Positions 1 through 10,193 are shown, numbered from the stretch's first letter. The stretch is 64,000 nucleotides of DNA from Pararhizobium sp. A13 (GCF_040126305.1 NZ_CP149510.1:659001-723000), one strand, 5' to 3'. Program-made: numbers and translations. The notes: generated by a model from the sequence alone, not told the origin.

Positions 1-982
1 TATTGACGAGGATGCCCTCGACCTTGGGGTCTGCCGTGATGATCTTGAAGGCCGCGGCCACCTTGTCCTTGCCAGCGCCACCGCCGACGTCGCAGAAATT
101 GGCCGGTTCCTTGCCGTAGAGCTTGATGATGTCCATCGTCGCCATGGCAAGGCCTGCGCCATTGACCATGCAGCCGATGTTGCCGTCGAGAGCCACATAG
201 GCGAGGTCCCACTTGGATGCCTCGATTTCCTTGGCATCTTCCTCGGTCTCGTCGCGCAGCGCCTTGACGTCGTCGTGACGGAAGATCGCATTGCCGTCGA
301 AGGACATCTTGGCGTCGAGAACGCGCAGGTGATCGTTTTTCATGACAATCAGCGGGTTGACCTCGAGCAGAGCCATGTCCTTCTCGTTGAAGGCCTTGTA
401 GAGCACCGGGAAGAGCGCCTTGGCGTCTTCGGCAGCAGTGCCCGAAAGCTCGAGAGCCTTGGAGATCGCGGCAACGTCGGCAGCCGTCACACCGGCTTCC
501 GGATCGATGGCGATGGTGTGGATCTTCTCAGGCGTGTCGTGGGCAACGGCCTCGATGTCCATGCCGCCCTCGGTCGAAACGACGAAGGCAACGCGACCGA
601 CCGACCGGTCGACCAAGAGCGAGCAATAGAGTTCGCGAGCAATGTCCGCGCCGTCCTCGATATAGAGGCGGTTGACCTGCTTGCCGGCTTCGCCGGTTTG
701 CGCGGTCACCAGCGTGTTGCCGAACATCTCCTTGGCGTGGGCCTTGGCTTCGTCAATGGAGAATGCCAGGCGAACGCCGCCCTTGGCATCCGGGGCGAGT
801 TCCTTGAACTTGCCCTTGCCGCGGCCGCCCGCGTGGATCTGGCTCTTGACGACATAGAGCGGACCGGGAAGCGACTTTGCAGCGGCTTCGGCTTCATCGG
901 CGGAGAAGATGGCGACACCTTCCGCGACCGGTGCGCCAAAGGTCTTCAACAGAGCCTTGGCCTGATATTCATGAATGTTCAT
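1..982 (-). CDS. sucC: Succinyl-CoA ligase (ADP-forming) beta subunit, 3' end cut by window
   Basis: Beta (ATP-grasp) subunit of succinyl-CoA synthetase, which makes ATP from succinyl-CoA in the TCA cycle as a complex with SucD. The start at 982 gives [12 protein letters not shown], the usual SucC opening, behind an AGGAAA ribosome site. About 327 of the roughly 397 codons are present; the last readable residues are PKVEGILVN, so the C-terminal 70 residues and any sucD lie outside. It starts 31 bases after the mdh stop, so it is probably cotranscribed with mdh, as in the mdh-sucCDAB operon known from rhizobia. Confidence 0.96.
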   Translation of the reverse strand, partial: MNIHEYQAKALLKTFGAPVAEGVAIFSADEAEAAAKSLPGPLYVVKSQIHAGGRGKGKFKELAPDAKGGVRLAFSIDEAKAHAKEMFGNTLVTAQTGEAGKQVNRLYIEDGADIARELYCSLLVDRSVGRVAFVVSTEGGMDIEAVAHDTPEKIHTIAIDPEAGVTAADVAAISKALELSGTAAEDAKALFPVLYKAFNEKDMALLEVNPLIVMKNDHLRVLDAKMSFDGNAIFRHDDVKALRDETEEDAKEIEASKWDLAYVALDGNIGCMVNGAGLAMATMDIIKLYGKEPANFCDVGGGAGKDKVAAAFKIITADPKVEGILVN

Positions 983-1013
983 GGGAAATTTCCTGTTTAA
1001 GGCCGAACGGCAA

Positions 1014-2069
<1,056 letters not shown>

Positions 2070-2130
2070 TCAAAATCTAAAATATCAACCGATACTTTTG
2101 AGTGGAACAATTTCAATCGGTTAGATCAAT

Positions 2131-2156
2131 AAATTCTTACGTAAACGTAAGAATTT
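2131..2156. promoter_or_regulatory. Perfect 11-bp inverted repeat upstream of mdh
   Basis: Arms AAATTCTTACG and CGTAAGAATTT separated by TAAA. It lies 155 bases upstream of the mdh start and 14 bases past the zapE stop. The stem is AT-rich and has no T-run after it on the minus strand, so it looks more like a dimeric regulator's operator than a terminator. The regulator is unknown to me. Confidence 0.5.
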
Positions 2157-2170
2157 TCGTCTCGAAATTG

Positions 2171-3346
2171 TCACGAAGCCACTGTTTCCGCACGATGATT
2201 TCGCGCGTATTCCTCGCTCTGCATCTCGATCAGGCGCGAGACTGTGCGGTCGAATTCGAAGCCTTCCGTGCCCTTTTTTGCCGTCAGAAGATCGATCGGC
2301 ACGGAGGCTGCCGTGGCGAAAAGACGGGCGCCGTGATCGTAAATCGTATCGACCAGCATGATGAAGCGCTTGGTCTCGTTGCGGCGCTCCGGACCAAGAT
2401 GCGGGATATGATCGATGAAAATCGTCCGGTAATGCGAGAGGATGGCGAGATAGTCGGCTGCACCCAGCGGCCGCTCGCAGAGGTCCGAAAAGGAAAACCG
2501 GGCGCAACCGTTGGCCGCGGCCGGAACCTTGATTTTCCTGCCTTTATGCGCGACCTCGCCGGCCGCGACCGAAAGCCCGGCGGTGGCATGGATCCAGGCC
2601 CGATCGAGCGCGGCGTCGGCCTGCGGCCCCATCGGCGACAGCCAGACCGGCAGGCCCTCCATCTTTGCCAGACGATAATCCATTCCGGCATCCAGCGGCA
2701 CGATCTCGGTATAGGTCTTCAACAGATCGATGAACGGCAGGAACAACCCGCGGTTCAGGCCGTCCATGTAGAGATTGACCGGCTCGACGTTGGACGTGGC
2801 GACGAGCACGCAGCCCTTGGCGAACAGCTCGCCGAACAGCCGCGACAGGATCATCGCGTCGGCAATATCGGTGACGGAGAATTCGTCGAAGCAGAGCAGC
2901 CGCGCCTCGGCGAAAATCTCCGACGCGACCGGCGGCATCGGGTCGGCCTGGCGCGTCTCGCCGTTCTTCAGTTTCTGCCGGTGCTTGAAGATGCGCTCGT
3001 GCACGTCGGCCATGAACTCATGGAAATGCGCCCGGCGCTTGCGTTGGATCGGCACCGTTTCGAAGAAAAGGTCCATCAGCATGGTCTTGCCGCGGCCGAC
3101 GCCGCCGTAGAGATAAAGCCCCTTGAGCGGCGGATGCTCGTGTTTGCGCGAGGCAAACAGCCAGCCGAGCGCATTCGACTTGCGCTGCGCCCGGTTCCCT
3201 GCAAGCTCCATCAAAAGATGATCGAAGCGCCTGGCGATGCCAAGCTGCGCCGGATCATGACGGACGGTTCCAGCGGCGATCATCGCCTCGAGTTTTCGCG
3301 AAATGCTGTCTTCGGGATTTGGCACGCGCTGGACCGATTTGAGCAT
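2171..3346 (-). CDS. zapE: ZapE/AFG1-type cell-division ATPase
   Basis: AAA-type P-loop ATPase of the ZapE/AFG1 family; ZapE in E. coli acts at the Z-ring under stress, and the mitochondrial homologue AFG1/LACE1 works on respiratory-chain proteins. 391 residues, normal length. Walker A GGVGRGKT at 81-88 and Walker B LLCFDEF at 150-156 are intact; the family signature SVTDIADAMIL follows. It sits directly upstream of mdh in the same direction with a 194-base gap that contains the inverted repeat at 2131-2156, so mdh probably has its own promoter. Confidence 0.93.
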   Translation of the reverse strand: MLKSVQRVPNPEDSISRKLEAMIAAGTVRHDPAQLGIARRFDHLLMELAGNRAQRKSNALGWLFASRKHEHPPLKGLYLYGGVGRGKTMLMDLFFETVPIQRKRRAHFHEFMADVHERIFKHRQKLKNGETRQADPMPPVASEIFAEARLLCFDEFSVTDIADAMILSRLFGELFAKGCVLVATSNVEPVNLYMDGLNRGLFLPFIDLLKTYTEIVPLDAGMDYRLAKMEGLPVWLSPMGPQADAALDRAWIHATAGLSVAAGEVAHKGRKIKVPAAANGCARFSFSDLCERPLGAADYLAILSHYRTIFIDHIPHLGPERRNETKRFIMLVDTIYDHGARLFATAASVPIDLLTAKKGTEGFEFDRTVSRLIEMQSEEYARNHRAETVAS

Positions 3347-3401
3347 TTCCAGGAAAAGTGTGAAACGGTTTTCCGTCCGGAAATGCGTAAAACAAAGAGA
3401 T

Positions 3402-3440
3402 AGAGCGTTTTCGTGACTCGGAGAAAAGCGGAAACGCTCT
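3402..3440. repeat. Imperfect palindrome AGAGCGTTTTC / GGAAACGCTCT
   Basis: Two 11-base arms with one mismatch around a 17-base spacer, placed between zapE and the lipoprotein terminator. Palindromes built on AGAGCGTTT are common between rhizobial genes as I recall; no function is assigned here. Confidence 0.45.
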
Positions 3441-3456
3441 GGAGGCTGGCGACACG

Positions 3457-3480
3457 AAAAAGCCCGGCGGCTGCCGGGCT
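3457..3480 (-). terminator. Intrinsic terminator of the lipoprotein gene
   Basis: Read on the minus strand: AGCCCGGC, a four-base loop, GCCGGGCT, then TTTT. The stem starts 7 bases after the stop codon at 3488. The perfect GC-rich 8-bp stem plus T-run is a standard rho-independent terminator. Confidence 0.85.
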
Positions 3481-3487
3481 CTATTGA

Positions 3488-4036
3488 TTAACGGCTGAGG
3501 CTGACCGGCTGGCCGCTATTGGTCGAGCCGTCGAAACGCGCATCCGCGGTCTTGAACAGACGGGCCAGCGGATTGCCGTTGCGATCCTTCAGCACGACCT
3601 GCTTGCCGGCCACTTCCCAGGATCCCATGGCGGTCAGTTCGCCGGCGCAACCGCGCGTGCCGCCGCGCGAGCCGCTGCCGAGATTGGTCAGCGTCAGGAA
3701 CATGTCGCAGGAACTGCCGGCATTCGAGACGCGCCAGTTGCCGACCATCGATTCCTTGGTGACATCGAGCGCATTGGTGGCCGCCGCCACATCGGTTCCC
3801 CCTGGTTGCTGAACACCGCCGACTGTTGCCGTGCCGCTGACCGGCGCTGCCGGGAACTGCGAGGTATCGGTCGTCGCCGGAGCGTCGAGCTGGCCGGAAG
3901 ACACGGTCGGCACAGGCTGCGCCTGCAACGGGGCTGGCGACATGCTGTTGCCGCCGAAATCGCTCATGGACGTTCTCTGACATCCAGCCAGCGCCAGCAC
4001 CACGGCCAGTCCTGCCACCGCATGTATTGTCCGCAT
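3488..4036 (-). CDS. Omp19/Inh-family outer-membrane lipoprotein
   Basis: Lipoprotein of the AprI/Inh protease-inhibitor and Omp19 family, known from Brucella Omp19 and its rhizobial relatives. With the start at 4036 ([13 protein letters not shown]), a lipoprotein signal peptide ends at LALAG-C with lipidated Cys19. A Pro/Thr/Ser/Gln-rich linker follows (to about residue 85), then the small beta-barrel domain MVGNWRV...[17 protein letters not shown] near the C-terminus, with the family's two cysteines (SSCDM and RGCAG). GGAGCAGGAAT precedes this ATG; the in-frame ATGs at 4051 and 4081 are less likely starts. Role: envelope, possibly inhibiting proteases. Confidence 0.85.
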   Translation of the reverse strand: MRTIHAVAGLAVVLALAGCQRTSMSDFGGNSMSPAPLQAQPVPTVSSGQLDAPATTDTSQFPAAPVSGTATVGGVQQPGGTDVAAATNALDVTKESMVGNWRVSNAGSSCDMFLTLTNLGSGSRGGTRGCAGELTAMGSWEVAGKQVVLKDRNGNPLARLFKTADARFDGSTNSGQPVSLSR

Positions 4037-4509
4037 ATTCCTGCTCCCGATCATCTCTGCCACCGCGTTATCGACTGACATATAGGCCGAATTAACTTAA
4101 AACCATCTTTCAATTCAAGAGAACGGCAATTCTTTGACGCCTGTGGCATGATTGAAACGGTTGCGCCCGCTGCGTCGAGAGGTTGTCCAGACGACTCGTC
4201 AGCACGTCTGACGCCGCTCATTCCGGCGAAACCCATGCTGCAGCGCAAGAATTTCAATTCGAACTCTCGAACTTCCGGCACGTGGCGGACAAGAAAAACG
4301 CGGCGTGACGACCCGGCGTCAGACTGATGATAAACCGCCCAATCTTCCCTCATGCCCGCCCTTGTGGCGGGTATCCAGTGCGCCCAAGTCCTTGGGCGCA
4401 AAAGACTCTTTCGCGCGATAGACATCGCGCGGCTGAATTACCGCCACAAGGGCGGTAATGAGGGAGATGCCAAACTTTGTCAGCAGCCTGACGCCGGTCG
4501 CCTGCGCGA
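4037..4509. other. Gene-free stretch with one repeat element
   Basis: Between the lipoprotein gene and the 3' end of sdhB. Apart from the 122-base palindromic element at 4346-4467, I see no convincing reading frame, RNA gene or terminator. It presumably holds the promoter of the lipoprotein gene. Confidence 0.6.
4346..4467. repeat. Palindromic intergenic element, copy 1 of 2
   Basis: Begins TCCCTCATGCCCGCCCTTGTGG and ends with the near inverse (ACCGCCACAAGGGCGGTAATGAGGGA), so the ends form a long hairpin. A second copy, inverted, stands at 19172-19292. Each contains a spurious short frame starting MPALVAGIQ. Small palindromic repeats of this kind are scattered through rhizobial genomes. It lies between the convergent ends of no gene pair but just downstream of the sdhB stop. 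Confidence 0.75.
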
Positions 4510-5289
4510 TCAGACGCGCCGCTCGACCATCATCTTCTTGATCTCGCCGATCGCCTTGGCCGGGTTCAAGCCCTTGGGACAGGTCTGGGCGCAGTTCATG
4601 ATTGTGTGGCAGCGATAGAGACGGAACGGGTCTTCCAGATTGTCCAGACGTTCGCCCTTGGCCTCGTCACGGCTGTCGATCAACCAGCGATAGGCCTGCA
4701 GCAGCACGGCAGGACCGAGATAGCGGTCGCCGTTCCACCAATAGCTCGGGCAGGAGGCGGAACAGCAGGCGCAGAGGATGCATTCGTAGAGGCCGTCGAG
4801 TTTTTGGCGGTCCTCGTGGCTCTGTTTCCATTCCTTGGCCGGCGTCGGCGAAACCGTTTTCAGCCAGGGCTCGATCGAACGGTGCTGGGCGTAGAAATTG
4901 GTGAGGTCCGGCACCAAGTCCTTGACGACCGGCATATGCGGCAGCGGATAGACTTTTACCGTCCCCTTCACCTCGTCCATGCCCTTGGTGCAGGCCAGCG
5001 TATTGGTGCCGTCGATGTTCATGGCACAGGAACCGCAGATGCCCTCGCGGCAGGAGCGGCGCAGCGTCAGCGTCGGGTCGATCTTGTTCTTGATGTAGAG
5101 CAGCGCGTCGAGAACCATCGGGCCGCAATCGTCGACATCGATGTAGAAGGTGTCGATCGACGGGTTCTTGCCGTCATCCGGGCTCCAGCGATAGACGCGC
5201 AATTCGCGGGTGTTCCTGGCCCCGGCCGGCTTCGGCCAGACCTTGCCTTCGGTCATCTGCGAATTCTTGGGGAGAGCGAGTTCAACCAT
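4510..5289 (-). CDS. sdhB: Succinate dehydrogenase iron-sulfur subunit
   Basis: Electron-transfer subunit of complex II, passing electrons from SdhA flavin to quinone. 259 residues, normal. All cluster ligands are visible: 2Fe-2S Cys80, Cys85, Cys88, Cys100 (CREGICGSC); 4Fe-4S CILCACC at 170-176 with Cys237; 3Fe-4S Cys180, Cys227, Cys233. Its start at 5289 overlaps the preceding DUF3052-like gene by 8 bases, so it is translationally coupled. Last gene of the sdh operon. Confidence 0.97.
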   Translation of the reverse strand: MVELALPKNSQMTEGKVWPKPAGARNTRELRVYRWSPDDGKNPSIDTFYIDVDDCGPMVLDALLYIKNKIDPTLTLRRSCREGICGSCAMNIDGTNTLACTKGMDEVKGTVKVYPLPHMPVVKDLVPDLTNFYAQHRSIEPWLKTVSPTPAKEWKQSHEDRQKLDGLYECILCACCSASCPSYWWNGDRYLGPAVLLQAYRWLIDSRDEAKGERLDNLEDPFRLYRCHTIMNCAQTCPKGLNPAKAIGEIKKMMVERRV

Positions 5290-5746
5290 GCGACCTGTCC
5301 GTTCTTTCCTTGCGCCGATCCTTGCGAATGACCAGCTTCAGCCCCGACCATATAGTGTCGACTGCGGCTACCTTGACATCCACCAGATCGAGATCGAGGG
5401 CCGCTGCGCGCACGACATCCTCGGTCACGTCCGTCTTAACCTTCGAAGCTTTCTTCGGCCATGAGACCCAGATCATGCCGTCCGGCGTGATCCGGTCCTG
5501 CAGGCCGGAAAGTTCGTTTTCGATCTCCGCCCTCATGATCGTGAAGGCATGGATCGCATCATAAGCCTTGCCCGCTCCCCGCATCGCCTCCCATGAGGGA
5601 AATCGGTCGCAGGCAGCAAAATCAACCGAGGCGACAAGCTCGACCAGACTGTCTGGCAGCGCGATGAACGCCACCGTCATTCCGGACTTGAAGCCCAGCT
5701 TCTTCGGAAGCGGCGTGCCGGAATATCCCGCCTCCGCCGCTGCCAT
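5282..5746 (-). CDS. DUF3052-like protein embedded in the sdh operon
   Basis: 154-residue protein ([20 protein letters not shown]...) resembling DUF3052, a small family of unknown function. The start at 5746 follows the sdhA stop by only two bases, and its end overlaps the sdhB start by 8 bases, so it is cotranscribed and likely translationally coupled between the flavoprotein and iron-sulfur subunits. Visible: the opening PLxKKLGxKxG motif, [14 protein letters not shown] near residue 105 and [10 protein letters not shown] at the end. No signal peptide or membrane segment. The frame is open far upstream inside sdhA, but only this start fits homologues. Function unknown; a link to complex II is inference from position. 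Confidence 0.85.
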   Translation of the reverse strand: MAAAEAGYSGTPLPKKLGFKSGMTVAFIALPDSLVELVASVDFAACDRFPSWEAMRGAGKAYDAIHAFTIMRAEIENELSGLQDRITPDGMIWVSWPKKASKVKTDVTEDVVRAAALDLDLVDVKVAAVDTIWSGLKLVIRKDRRKERTDRSHG

Positions 5747-5748
5747 AG

Positions 5749-7593
5749 TCAGTAAACGCGCGCTTTCGGCTCGATCTTGTGCGGATCGATGCCCTCGGCC
5801 AGAAGTTCGGTATGAACCGGGCGGTAGTCGAGCTTCACTTCGCCGGCCTCGTTCACCCAGGACAGCGTGTGCTTGCGCCAGTTGACATCGTCGCGGCCGC
5901 CGAAAGGCCCGCCGGTATAGTCTTCGCGGGCGTGGCTGCCACGGCTTTCCTTGCGGGCTTCGGCGCCGACGACCGTGGTGATGGCGTTGGCCATCAGGTT
6001 TTCCAATTCCAGCGTCTCCACCAGATCGGAGTTCCAGATCATCGAGCGGTCGGTGACCTTGATATCCGGCAGTTCCTTCCAGATCGCGCTCATGCGCTTG
6101 CAACCGGATTCCAGCGATTCCTGGGTGCGGAACACGGCAGCGTCTTCCTGCATGGTGCGCTGCATCTTTTCACGCAGCACCGCAGTCGGCGTTCCGCCGT
6201 TGGCATGGCGCAGCCGGTCGAAGCGCGTCATGATCTTTTCGGAAGCCTTCTCGTTGATCGCCGGGATCGAAGAGGCGCGGTCGATGACTTCGCCGGCGCG
6301 GATGGCCGCGGCACGCCCGAAGACCACAAGGTCGATCAGCGAGTTGGAACCCAGGCGGTTGGCGCCATGCACCGAGGCGCAGCCGGCTTCGCCGACGGCC
6401 ATCAGGCCGGGGATGATCCGCTCCGGATTGGCGCTGTCAGCGTTCAGCACTTCGCCCCAGTAGTTGGTCGGGATGCCGCCCATATTGTAGTGGACGGTCG
6501 GCAGGACCGGGATCGGCTCGCGGGTCACGTCGACGCCGGCAAAGATCTTGGCGCTCTCGGAAATACCCGGCAGCCGCTCGTGCAGCACGGCCGGATCGAG
6601 ATGGTCGAGATGCAGGTAGATATGATCCTTGTTCTTGCCGACGCCGCGTCCCTCGCGGATTTCGAGCGTCATGCAGCGCGAGACGACGTCGCGCGAGGCA
6701 AGGTCCTTGGCCGACGGGGCATAACGCTCCATGAAGCGCTCGCCTTCGGAATTGACGAGATAACCGCCCTCACCGCGCGCACCTTCGGTGATCAGACAGC
6801 CGGCGCCGTAGATGCCGGTCGGGTGGAACTGCACGAATTCCATGTCCTGCAGCGGCAGGCCGGCGCGGGCGATCATGCCGCCGCCGTCGCCCGTGCAGGT
6901 ATGGGCGGAGGTCGCCGAGAAATAGGCCCGGCCGTAACCGCCGGTCGCCAACACCACCATCTTGGCGGCGAAGCGATGGATCGTGCCGTCGTCGAGGTTC
7001 CAGGCAACGACGCCGGTGCAGCGGCTGCCGTCGTCGGACATGATCAGGTCGAGGGCGAAATATTCGATGAAGAATTCGGCGTTGTGCTTCAGCGACTGGC
7101 CATAGAGCGTGTGCAGGATGGCGTGGCCGGTGCGGTCGGCGGCGGCGCAGGTGCGCTGCACCGGCGGGCCTTCGCCGTAGTTCTGCATATGGCCGCCGAA
7201 CGGACGCTGGTAGATCTTGCCTTCGGCATTGCGCGAGAAGGGCACACCGTAATGCTCGAGCTCATAGACCGCCTTCGGCGCTTCCATGGCGAGATACTGC
7301 ATGGCATCGACGTCGCCCAGCCAGTCGGAGCCCTTGACGGTGTCGTAGAGGTGCCACTGCCAGCTATCCGGCGTCATGTTCTGCAACGAGGCTGCGATGC
7401 CGCCCTGCGCTGCAACCGTGTGGGAGCGCGTCGGGAAGACCTTGGTGATGCAGGCGGTCTTGAAGCCCTGCTCGGCCATGCCGAGCGTGGCGCGCAGCCC
7501 GGCGCCGCCGGCGCCGACGACGATCACGTCATAGGCATGGTCGACATAGTCATAGGCGCGGCCATTGATCAGCGGCGATGTATTGGGTGCCAT
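5749..7593 (-). CDS. sdhA: Succinate dehydrogenase flavoprotein subunit
   Basis: Catalytic subunit of complex II; oxidises succinate to fumarate. 614 residues, standard. FAD-binding GAGGAG at 27-32, covalent-FAD His58 in [11 protein letters not shown], substrate-site HPTG and the active-site motif RGEGG are present, and the C-terminal helical domain ends KARVY. Starts 6 bases after the sdhD stop, ends 2 bases before the DUF3052-like gene. A long open frame on the opposite strand across this gene is an effect of GC-rich codon use. Confidence 0.98.
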   Translation of the reverse strand: MAPNTSPLINGRAYDYVDHAYDVIVVGAGGAGLRATLGMAEQGFKTACITKVFPTRSHTVAAQGGIAASLQNMTPDSWQWHLYDTVKGSDWLGDVDAMQYLAMEAPKAVYELEHYGVPFSRNAEGKIYQRPFGGHMQNYGEGPPVQRTCAAADRTGHAILHTLYGQSLKHNAEFFIEYFALDLIMSDDGSRCTGVVAWNLDDGTIHRFAAKMVVLATGGYGRAYFSATSAHTCTGDGGGMIARAGLPLQDMEFVQFHPTGIYGAGCLITEGARGEGGYLVNSEGERFMERYAPSAKDLASRDVVSRCMTLEIREGRGVGKNKDHIYLHLDHLDPAVLHERLPGISESAKIFAGVDVTREPIPVLPTVHYNMGGIPTNYWGEVLNADSANPERIIPGLMAVGEAGCASVHGANRLGSNSLIDLVVFGRAAAIRAGEVIDRASSIPAINEKASEKIMTRFDRLRHANGGTPTAVLREKMQRTMQEDAAVFRTQESLESGCKRMSAIWKELPDIKVTDRSMIWNSDLVETLELENLMANAITTVVGAEARKESRGSHAREDYTGGPFGGRDDVNWRKHTLSWVNEAGEVKLDYRPVHTELLAEGIDPHKIEPKARVY

Positions 7594-7599
7594 TTTGAA

Positions 7600-7980
7600 T
7601 TACCCTGCAAAAGCGATCTTCAGGATGGCGAAAAGACAGAGCCCGCCAACTGCGATCGCAAAAAACGTATTGAGCATGACGAAGACGATCTTGGCGCCCT
7701 CTCCGTGCACATAATCCTCGATGATGACCTGCATGCCGAGCTTCATATGAATGAGGCCGGAGATGACCACCAGCCCCATGACCACGGCCACGAAGGGGTT
7801 CGACAATGCGGCGACAACCTCGGCGTGGGGCGCGCCGCCATACTTGATCAGGAAGATGATGAAGAAGACGATCAGCGGCACGTTGGCGACCGCCGTCAGC
7901 CGCTGGCGCCAGAAATGATCGGTGCCTTCCTTGGCCGAACCGAGGCCGCGTACCTTACCGAGGGGCGTGCGCATGTCCAT
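7600..7980 (-). CDS. sdhD: Succinate dehydrogenase membrane anchor subunit
   Basis: 126 residues with three transmembrane helices (about 34-46, 58-80, 95-118) that hold heme b and the quinone site together with SdhC. Family marks: the N-terminal [23 protein letters not shown] and the heme-ligand His in [16 protein letters not shown]. 13 bases after sdhC, 6 before sdhA. Confidence 0.95.
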   Translation of the reverse strand: MDMRTPLGKVRGLGSAKEGTDHFWRQRLTAVANVPLIVFFIIFLIKYGGAPHAEVVAALSNPFVAVVMGLVVISGLIHMKLGMQVIIEDYVHGEGAKIVFVMLNTFFAIAVGGLCLFAILKIAFAG

Positions 7981-7993
7981 GGAAATTCTCCTC

Positions 7994-8386
7994 TCAGCGA
8001 ACCGCGTAACCGACGATCCAGATCAGCAGCGTGACTGCAACCGAACCAATCAGGTTGGCGATGGCAAGCTTGGTCGCAAAATGCTTCTCGTAACCGTAGC
8101 CGAGGTCCCAGATGAAATGGCGCAAGCCGCCGAACAGGTGATGCACCAGCGCCCAGGTATAGCCGAACAGGACAAGCTGGCCGATGATCGTGCCGAAGGC
8201 CCACATGACCCAGTCGTAATAGGCGGGGCTGGTCGCGGCGGCAATCAGCCACCAGGCGACGAGAATGGTTCCGAAATAGAGCGCACCGCCGGTGATGCGG
8301 TGCACAATCGACATGACCATGGTCGGAATTGGCTTGTAGATTTGCAAGTGCGGCGAAAGCGGCCGGCTTTTGGTGACATTCGTCAT
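7994..8386 (-). CDS. sdhC: Succinate dehydrogenase cytochrome b556 subunit
   Basis: First gene of the sdh operon. 130 residues, three membrane helices; signature [27 protein letters not shown] with the quinone-site Ser/Arg region, and the heme-ligand His in [13 protein letters not shown]. The 300-base region upstream holds two palindromes (8454-8465, 8481-8500) that may be regulatory. Confidence 0.96.
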   Translation of the reverse strand: MTNVTKSRPLSPHLQIYKPIPTMVMSIVHRITGGALYFGTILVAWWLIAAATSPAYYDWVMWAFGTIIGQLVLFGYTWALVHHLFGGLRHFIWDLGYGYEKHFATKLAIANLIGSVAVTLLIWIVGYAVR

Positions 8387-8690
8387 CTGAACCCCACGGA
8401 AGAACCGGACGGACGTCCAAAAACTGGACTATTTCCATCCGGTATTGCACATGATTGTGCACAATTCAGTCAGCCGACGTTTAATCACCATATTGATTAA
8501 CGACAAGTGTGTTTGCAGTGCAAAATCATTTTAATCGATTAGACGAAAATGAGGCACCGAGGTCGAATCGAAAGGACGCCCGCGTTAACGATAGAACGTG
8601 AAAATTCAACGCATTCCGTGACTTTTGCCGGTAACTGCCGCACATTGGCCGTTAAGGATTTATTAAGCGTTGCGCGGAGGGCTCACCGAA
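8387..8690. promoter_or_regulatory. Divergent promoter region between sdhC and a secreted protein
   Basis: No gene seen. It holds a perfect 12-base palindrome ATTGTGCACAAT (8454-8465), the inverted repeat TTAATCA-N6-TGATTAA (8481-8500), and a CtrA-like TTAA-N7-TTAA box (8652-8666). The first two sit about 70-115 bases upstream of sdhC; the third sits 25 bases upstream of the gene at 8691. Confidence 0.5.
8652..8666 (+). promoter_or_regulatory. CtrA-like box TTAA-N7-TTAA
   Basis: Matches the full CtrA recognition form TTAA-N7-TTAA exactly (spacer GGATTTA), 25 bases before the ATG at 8691. CtrA is the alphaproteobacterial cell-cycle regulator; assignment is by motif only. Confidence 0.4.
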
Positions 8691-9272
8691 ATGCGTCCAA
8701 TCACCCTATCGAATGCGACGAAAGTCTTGGTCGCCGTCCTTGCCCTGATCCTGTCCTTCGCCGATTTCGCCGAAGCGCGCGACCGCTTTGACGGCGAGCG
8801 GCATTTCATCCGCCGCCATCATCACGAGCGCCGCGACCGGGAGGTGCTGTCCGGTATCAATGTCGATAGCCGTCTCCACCACTTCAACCGTCGCGACCGC
8901 AATGTGCGTCTTTCCGGCATCAACGCCGACCGCCGCTATTTCGAGCGCCGATACGGCTACTATCGCCGTCCCGACCGCCGGATCGTCGTGCGCGAATATG
9001 GTGGGTCTGATCGGAACTATTGGGAATCGGCTTATGGCGGCGACGCTTTTCCATCCGCTACAAGCGGCGGCACCTATTTCGGCGGACTGTCGGCCTGGAC
9101 CGAACCGGGCAACGGCATGTATTTCTACTCCCAACGCGGCGGTTACGGCTATTACAGCGGCGCTGCCGACGGAGATTATCGCGCTCCCCGCGCCAAGATC
9201 ATCCACGTGACCCCATCGACTGCCGGCGGTGCCTGCTCCTGGGAGGCCGGTGTCTGCGTCATCCGCCGCTGA
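8691..9272 (+). CDS. Small secreted Arg/Tyr/Gly-rich protein, function unknown
   Basis: 193 residues. A Sec signal peptide (hydrophobic core VLVAVLALILSF) ends at FAEA before RDRFDGERH. The mature part is His/Arg-rich near the start (FIRRHHHERRDRE), has two LSGIN repeats (VLSGINVDSR, RLSGINADRR) and a Tyr/Gly-rich C-terminal half with two cysteines (ACSW, VCVIRR). I chose the ATG at 8691 because GGAGG lies 10 bases upstream; a TTG at 8670 would only add RGGLTE before it. Probably periplasmic; not recognised. A CtrA-like box precedes it. Confidence 0.75.
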   Translation: MRPITLSNATKVLVAVLALILSFADFAEARDRFDGERHFIRRHHHERRDREVLSGINVDSRLHHFNRRDRNVRLSGINADRRYFERRYGYYRRPDRRIVVREYGGSDRNYWESAYGGDAFPSATSGGTYFGGLSAWTEPGNGMYFYSQRGGYGYYSGAADGDYRAPRAKIIHVTPSTAGGACSWEAGVCVIRR

Positions 9273-9283
9273 CGCCCGGTCCA

Positions 9284-9384
9284 CTACAGCGCCGAGCGTC
9301 AAAAATGACGCGCAAAGGACGCTGTAGAACCTTGAAACTGCTGCATAATCCCATAATTCGATTCCGATTTAAGGAATTATGCAG
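9284..9384. repeat. Two-hairpin rhizobial intergenic element
   Basis: First hairpin 9284-9327: arms CTACAGCG / CGCTGTAG enclosing an inner GCGTC/GACGC stem. Second hairpin 9341-9384: arms CTGCATAAT / ATTATGCAG. From memory, near-identical units (GCGCAAAGGACGCTGTAG followed by a CTGCATAA palindrome) recur between genes of Rhizobium and relatives. Its right end overlaps the stop codon of the methyltransferase gene. Confidence 0.65.
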
Positions 9385-10075
9385 TGAAACGCCAGACCGT
9401 GGTCTTCTTGACCTCGCTGTCCTCCAGCGCCCGGGTCACCGGAACCTGATAGGTCGACAGCATCTGCATGCGGTCGCGCGGGCAATAGGCACGGCCGGGA
9501 TCGCCGACGAGCACCGCGGCGCCCTTCTCTGCAAGCGCGGTGAACCACGGAACCAGCCGGTCGGCAAAGGCCTTGTCGTAGAAGACATCGCCGGCAAGAT
9601 AGACGTCTGCGCTGCGCTCATTGCCGATGATATCGGATGAGGCGAAGGAGATCGCGACGCCGTTCAGCGCCGCATTCAGCCGAATGGCGGTTTGCGTCCA
9701 GGGGTCGATATCGACGGCCAGAACCGAAGCCGCGCCGGCTTTCATCGCCGCAATCGCCACAAGTCCTGACCCGGAGGCGAAATCGATTACCTGCTTGCCT
9801 TCGACCAGCGCCTGATGATCGAGAATATGCCGCGCAAGCCCCTGCCCGCCCGCCCAGGCAAAAGCCCAGAACGGCGGCGGCAGGCCGATTTCTTCCAGCT
9901 CCTCCTCCGTCTTCAGCCAGAGGTCATGCGCCTCGCTGGCCAGATAGAGCCGGATTTCCGGCACATGCGGCGGCGTCATGATATCCGTATTGGCGCGGAT
10001 GAAGGTTTCGGGATCGGTTTTCACGAAGGATATGGTTTCCGGTTGGTCGCCTCGATTGACGTAGCGTGTTTGCAA
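9377..10075 (-). CDS. Class I SAM-dependent methyltransferase (ETF-beta/nicotinamide MTase-like)
   Basis: 232 residues. Resembles the family of electron-transfer-flavoprotein beta-subunit lysine methyltransferase and related METTL20-like proteins. SAM motif I is VIDFASGSGLVAIAAMKAG (about residues 95-113) and motif II is VLAVDIDPW; the N-terminal VPEIRLYLASEAHDLWLKTEEE is typical of the family. The substrate cannot be read from sequence. The stop TAA lies inside the palindromic element at 9341-9384. Confidence 0.8.
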   Translation of the reverse strand: MQTRYVNRGDQPETISFVKTDPETFIRANTDIMTPPHVPEIRLYLASEAHDLWLKTEEELEEIGLPPPFWAFAWAGGQGLARHILDHQALVEGKQVIDFASGSGLVAIAAMKAGAASVLAVDIDPWTQTAIRLNAALNGVAISFASSDIIGNERSADVYLAGDVFYDKAFADRLVPWFTALAEKGAAVLVGDPGRAYCPRDRMQMLSTYQVPVTRALEDSEVKKTTVWRFTA

Positions 10076-10121
10076 GGCTCGCCCTCTCCTCCCGTCATCC
10101 TCGCCCTCGTCGCGTGGCTGG

Positions 10122-10144
10122 ATCCCTGTGACAAGTACAGGGAT
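10122..10144. repeat. Short palindrome ATCCCTGT...ACAGGGAT
   Basis: Eight-base perfect arms around a 7-base loop, in the 118 bases between the methyltransferase start and the EVE-gene stop. Flanking CCGTCATCC and GGATGACGG extend the symmetry imperfectly. Looks like a REP-type element; it could also terminate EVE-upstream transcripts, but has no T-run. Confidence 0.45.
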
Positions 10145-10193
10145 GACGGAGATCGTGGATGCCGCACTCCGATCGTTCCGAGTTGAAAAAAAA

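Noticed and set aside
4352..4618. Small gene starting MPALVAGIQ
   Set aside because: It is the inside of a palindromic repeat; the same false start occurs at 19285 in the second copy.
5779..8034. 751-codon open frame on the plus strand opposite sdhA and sdhD
   Set aside because: It lies antisense to two certain genes and has low-complexity His/Asp/Arg-rich composition produced by GC-rich third positions; no ribosome site or family resemblance.
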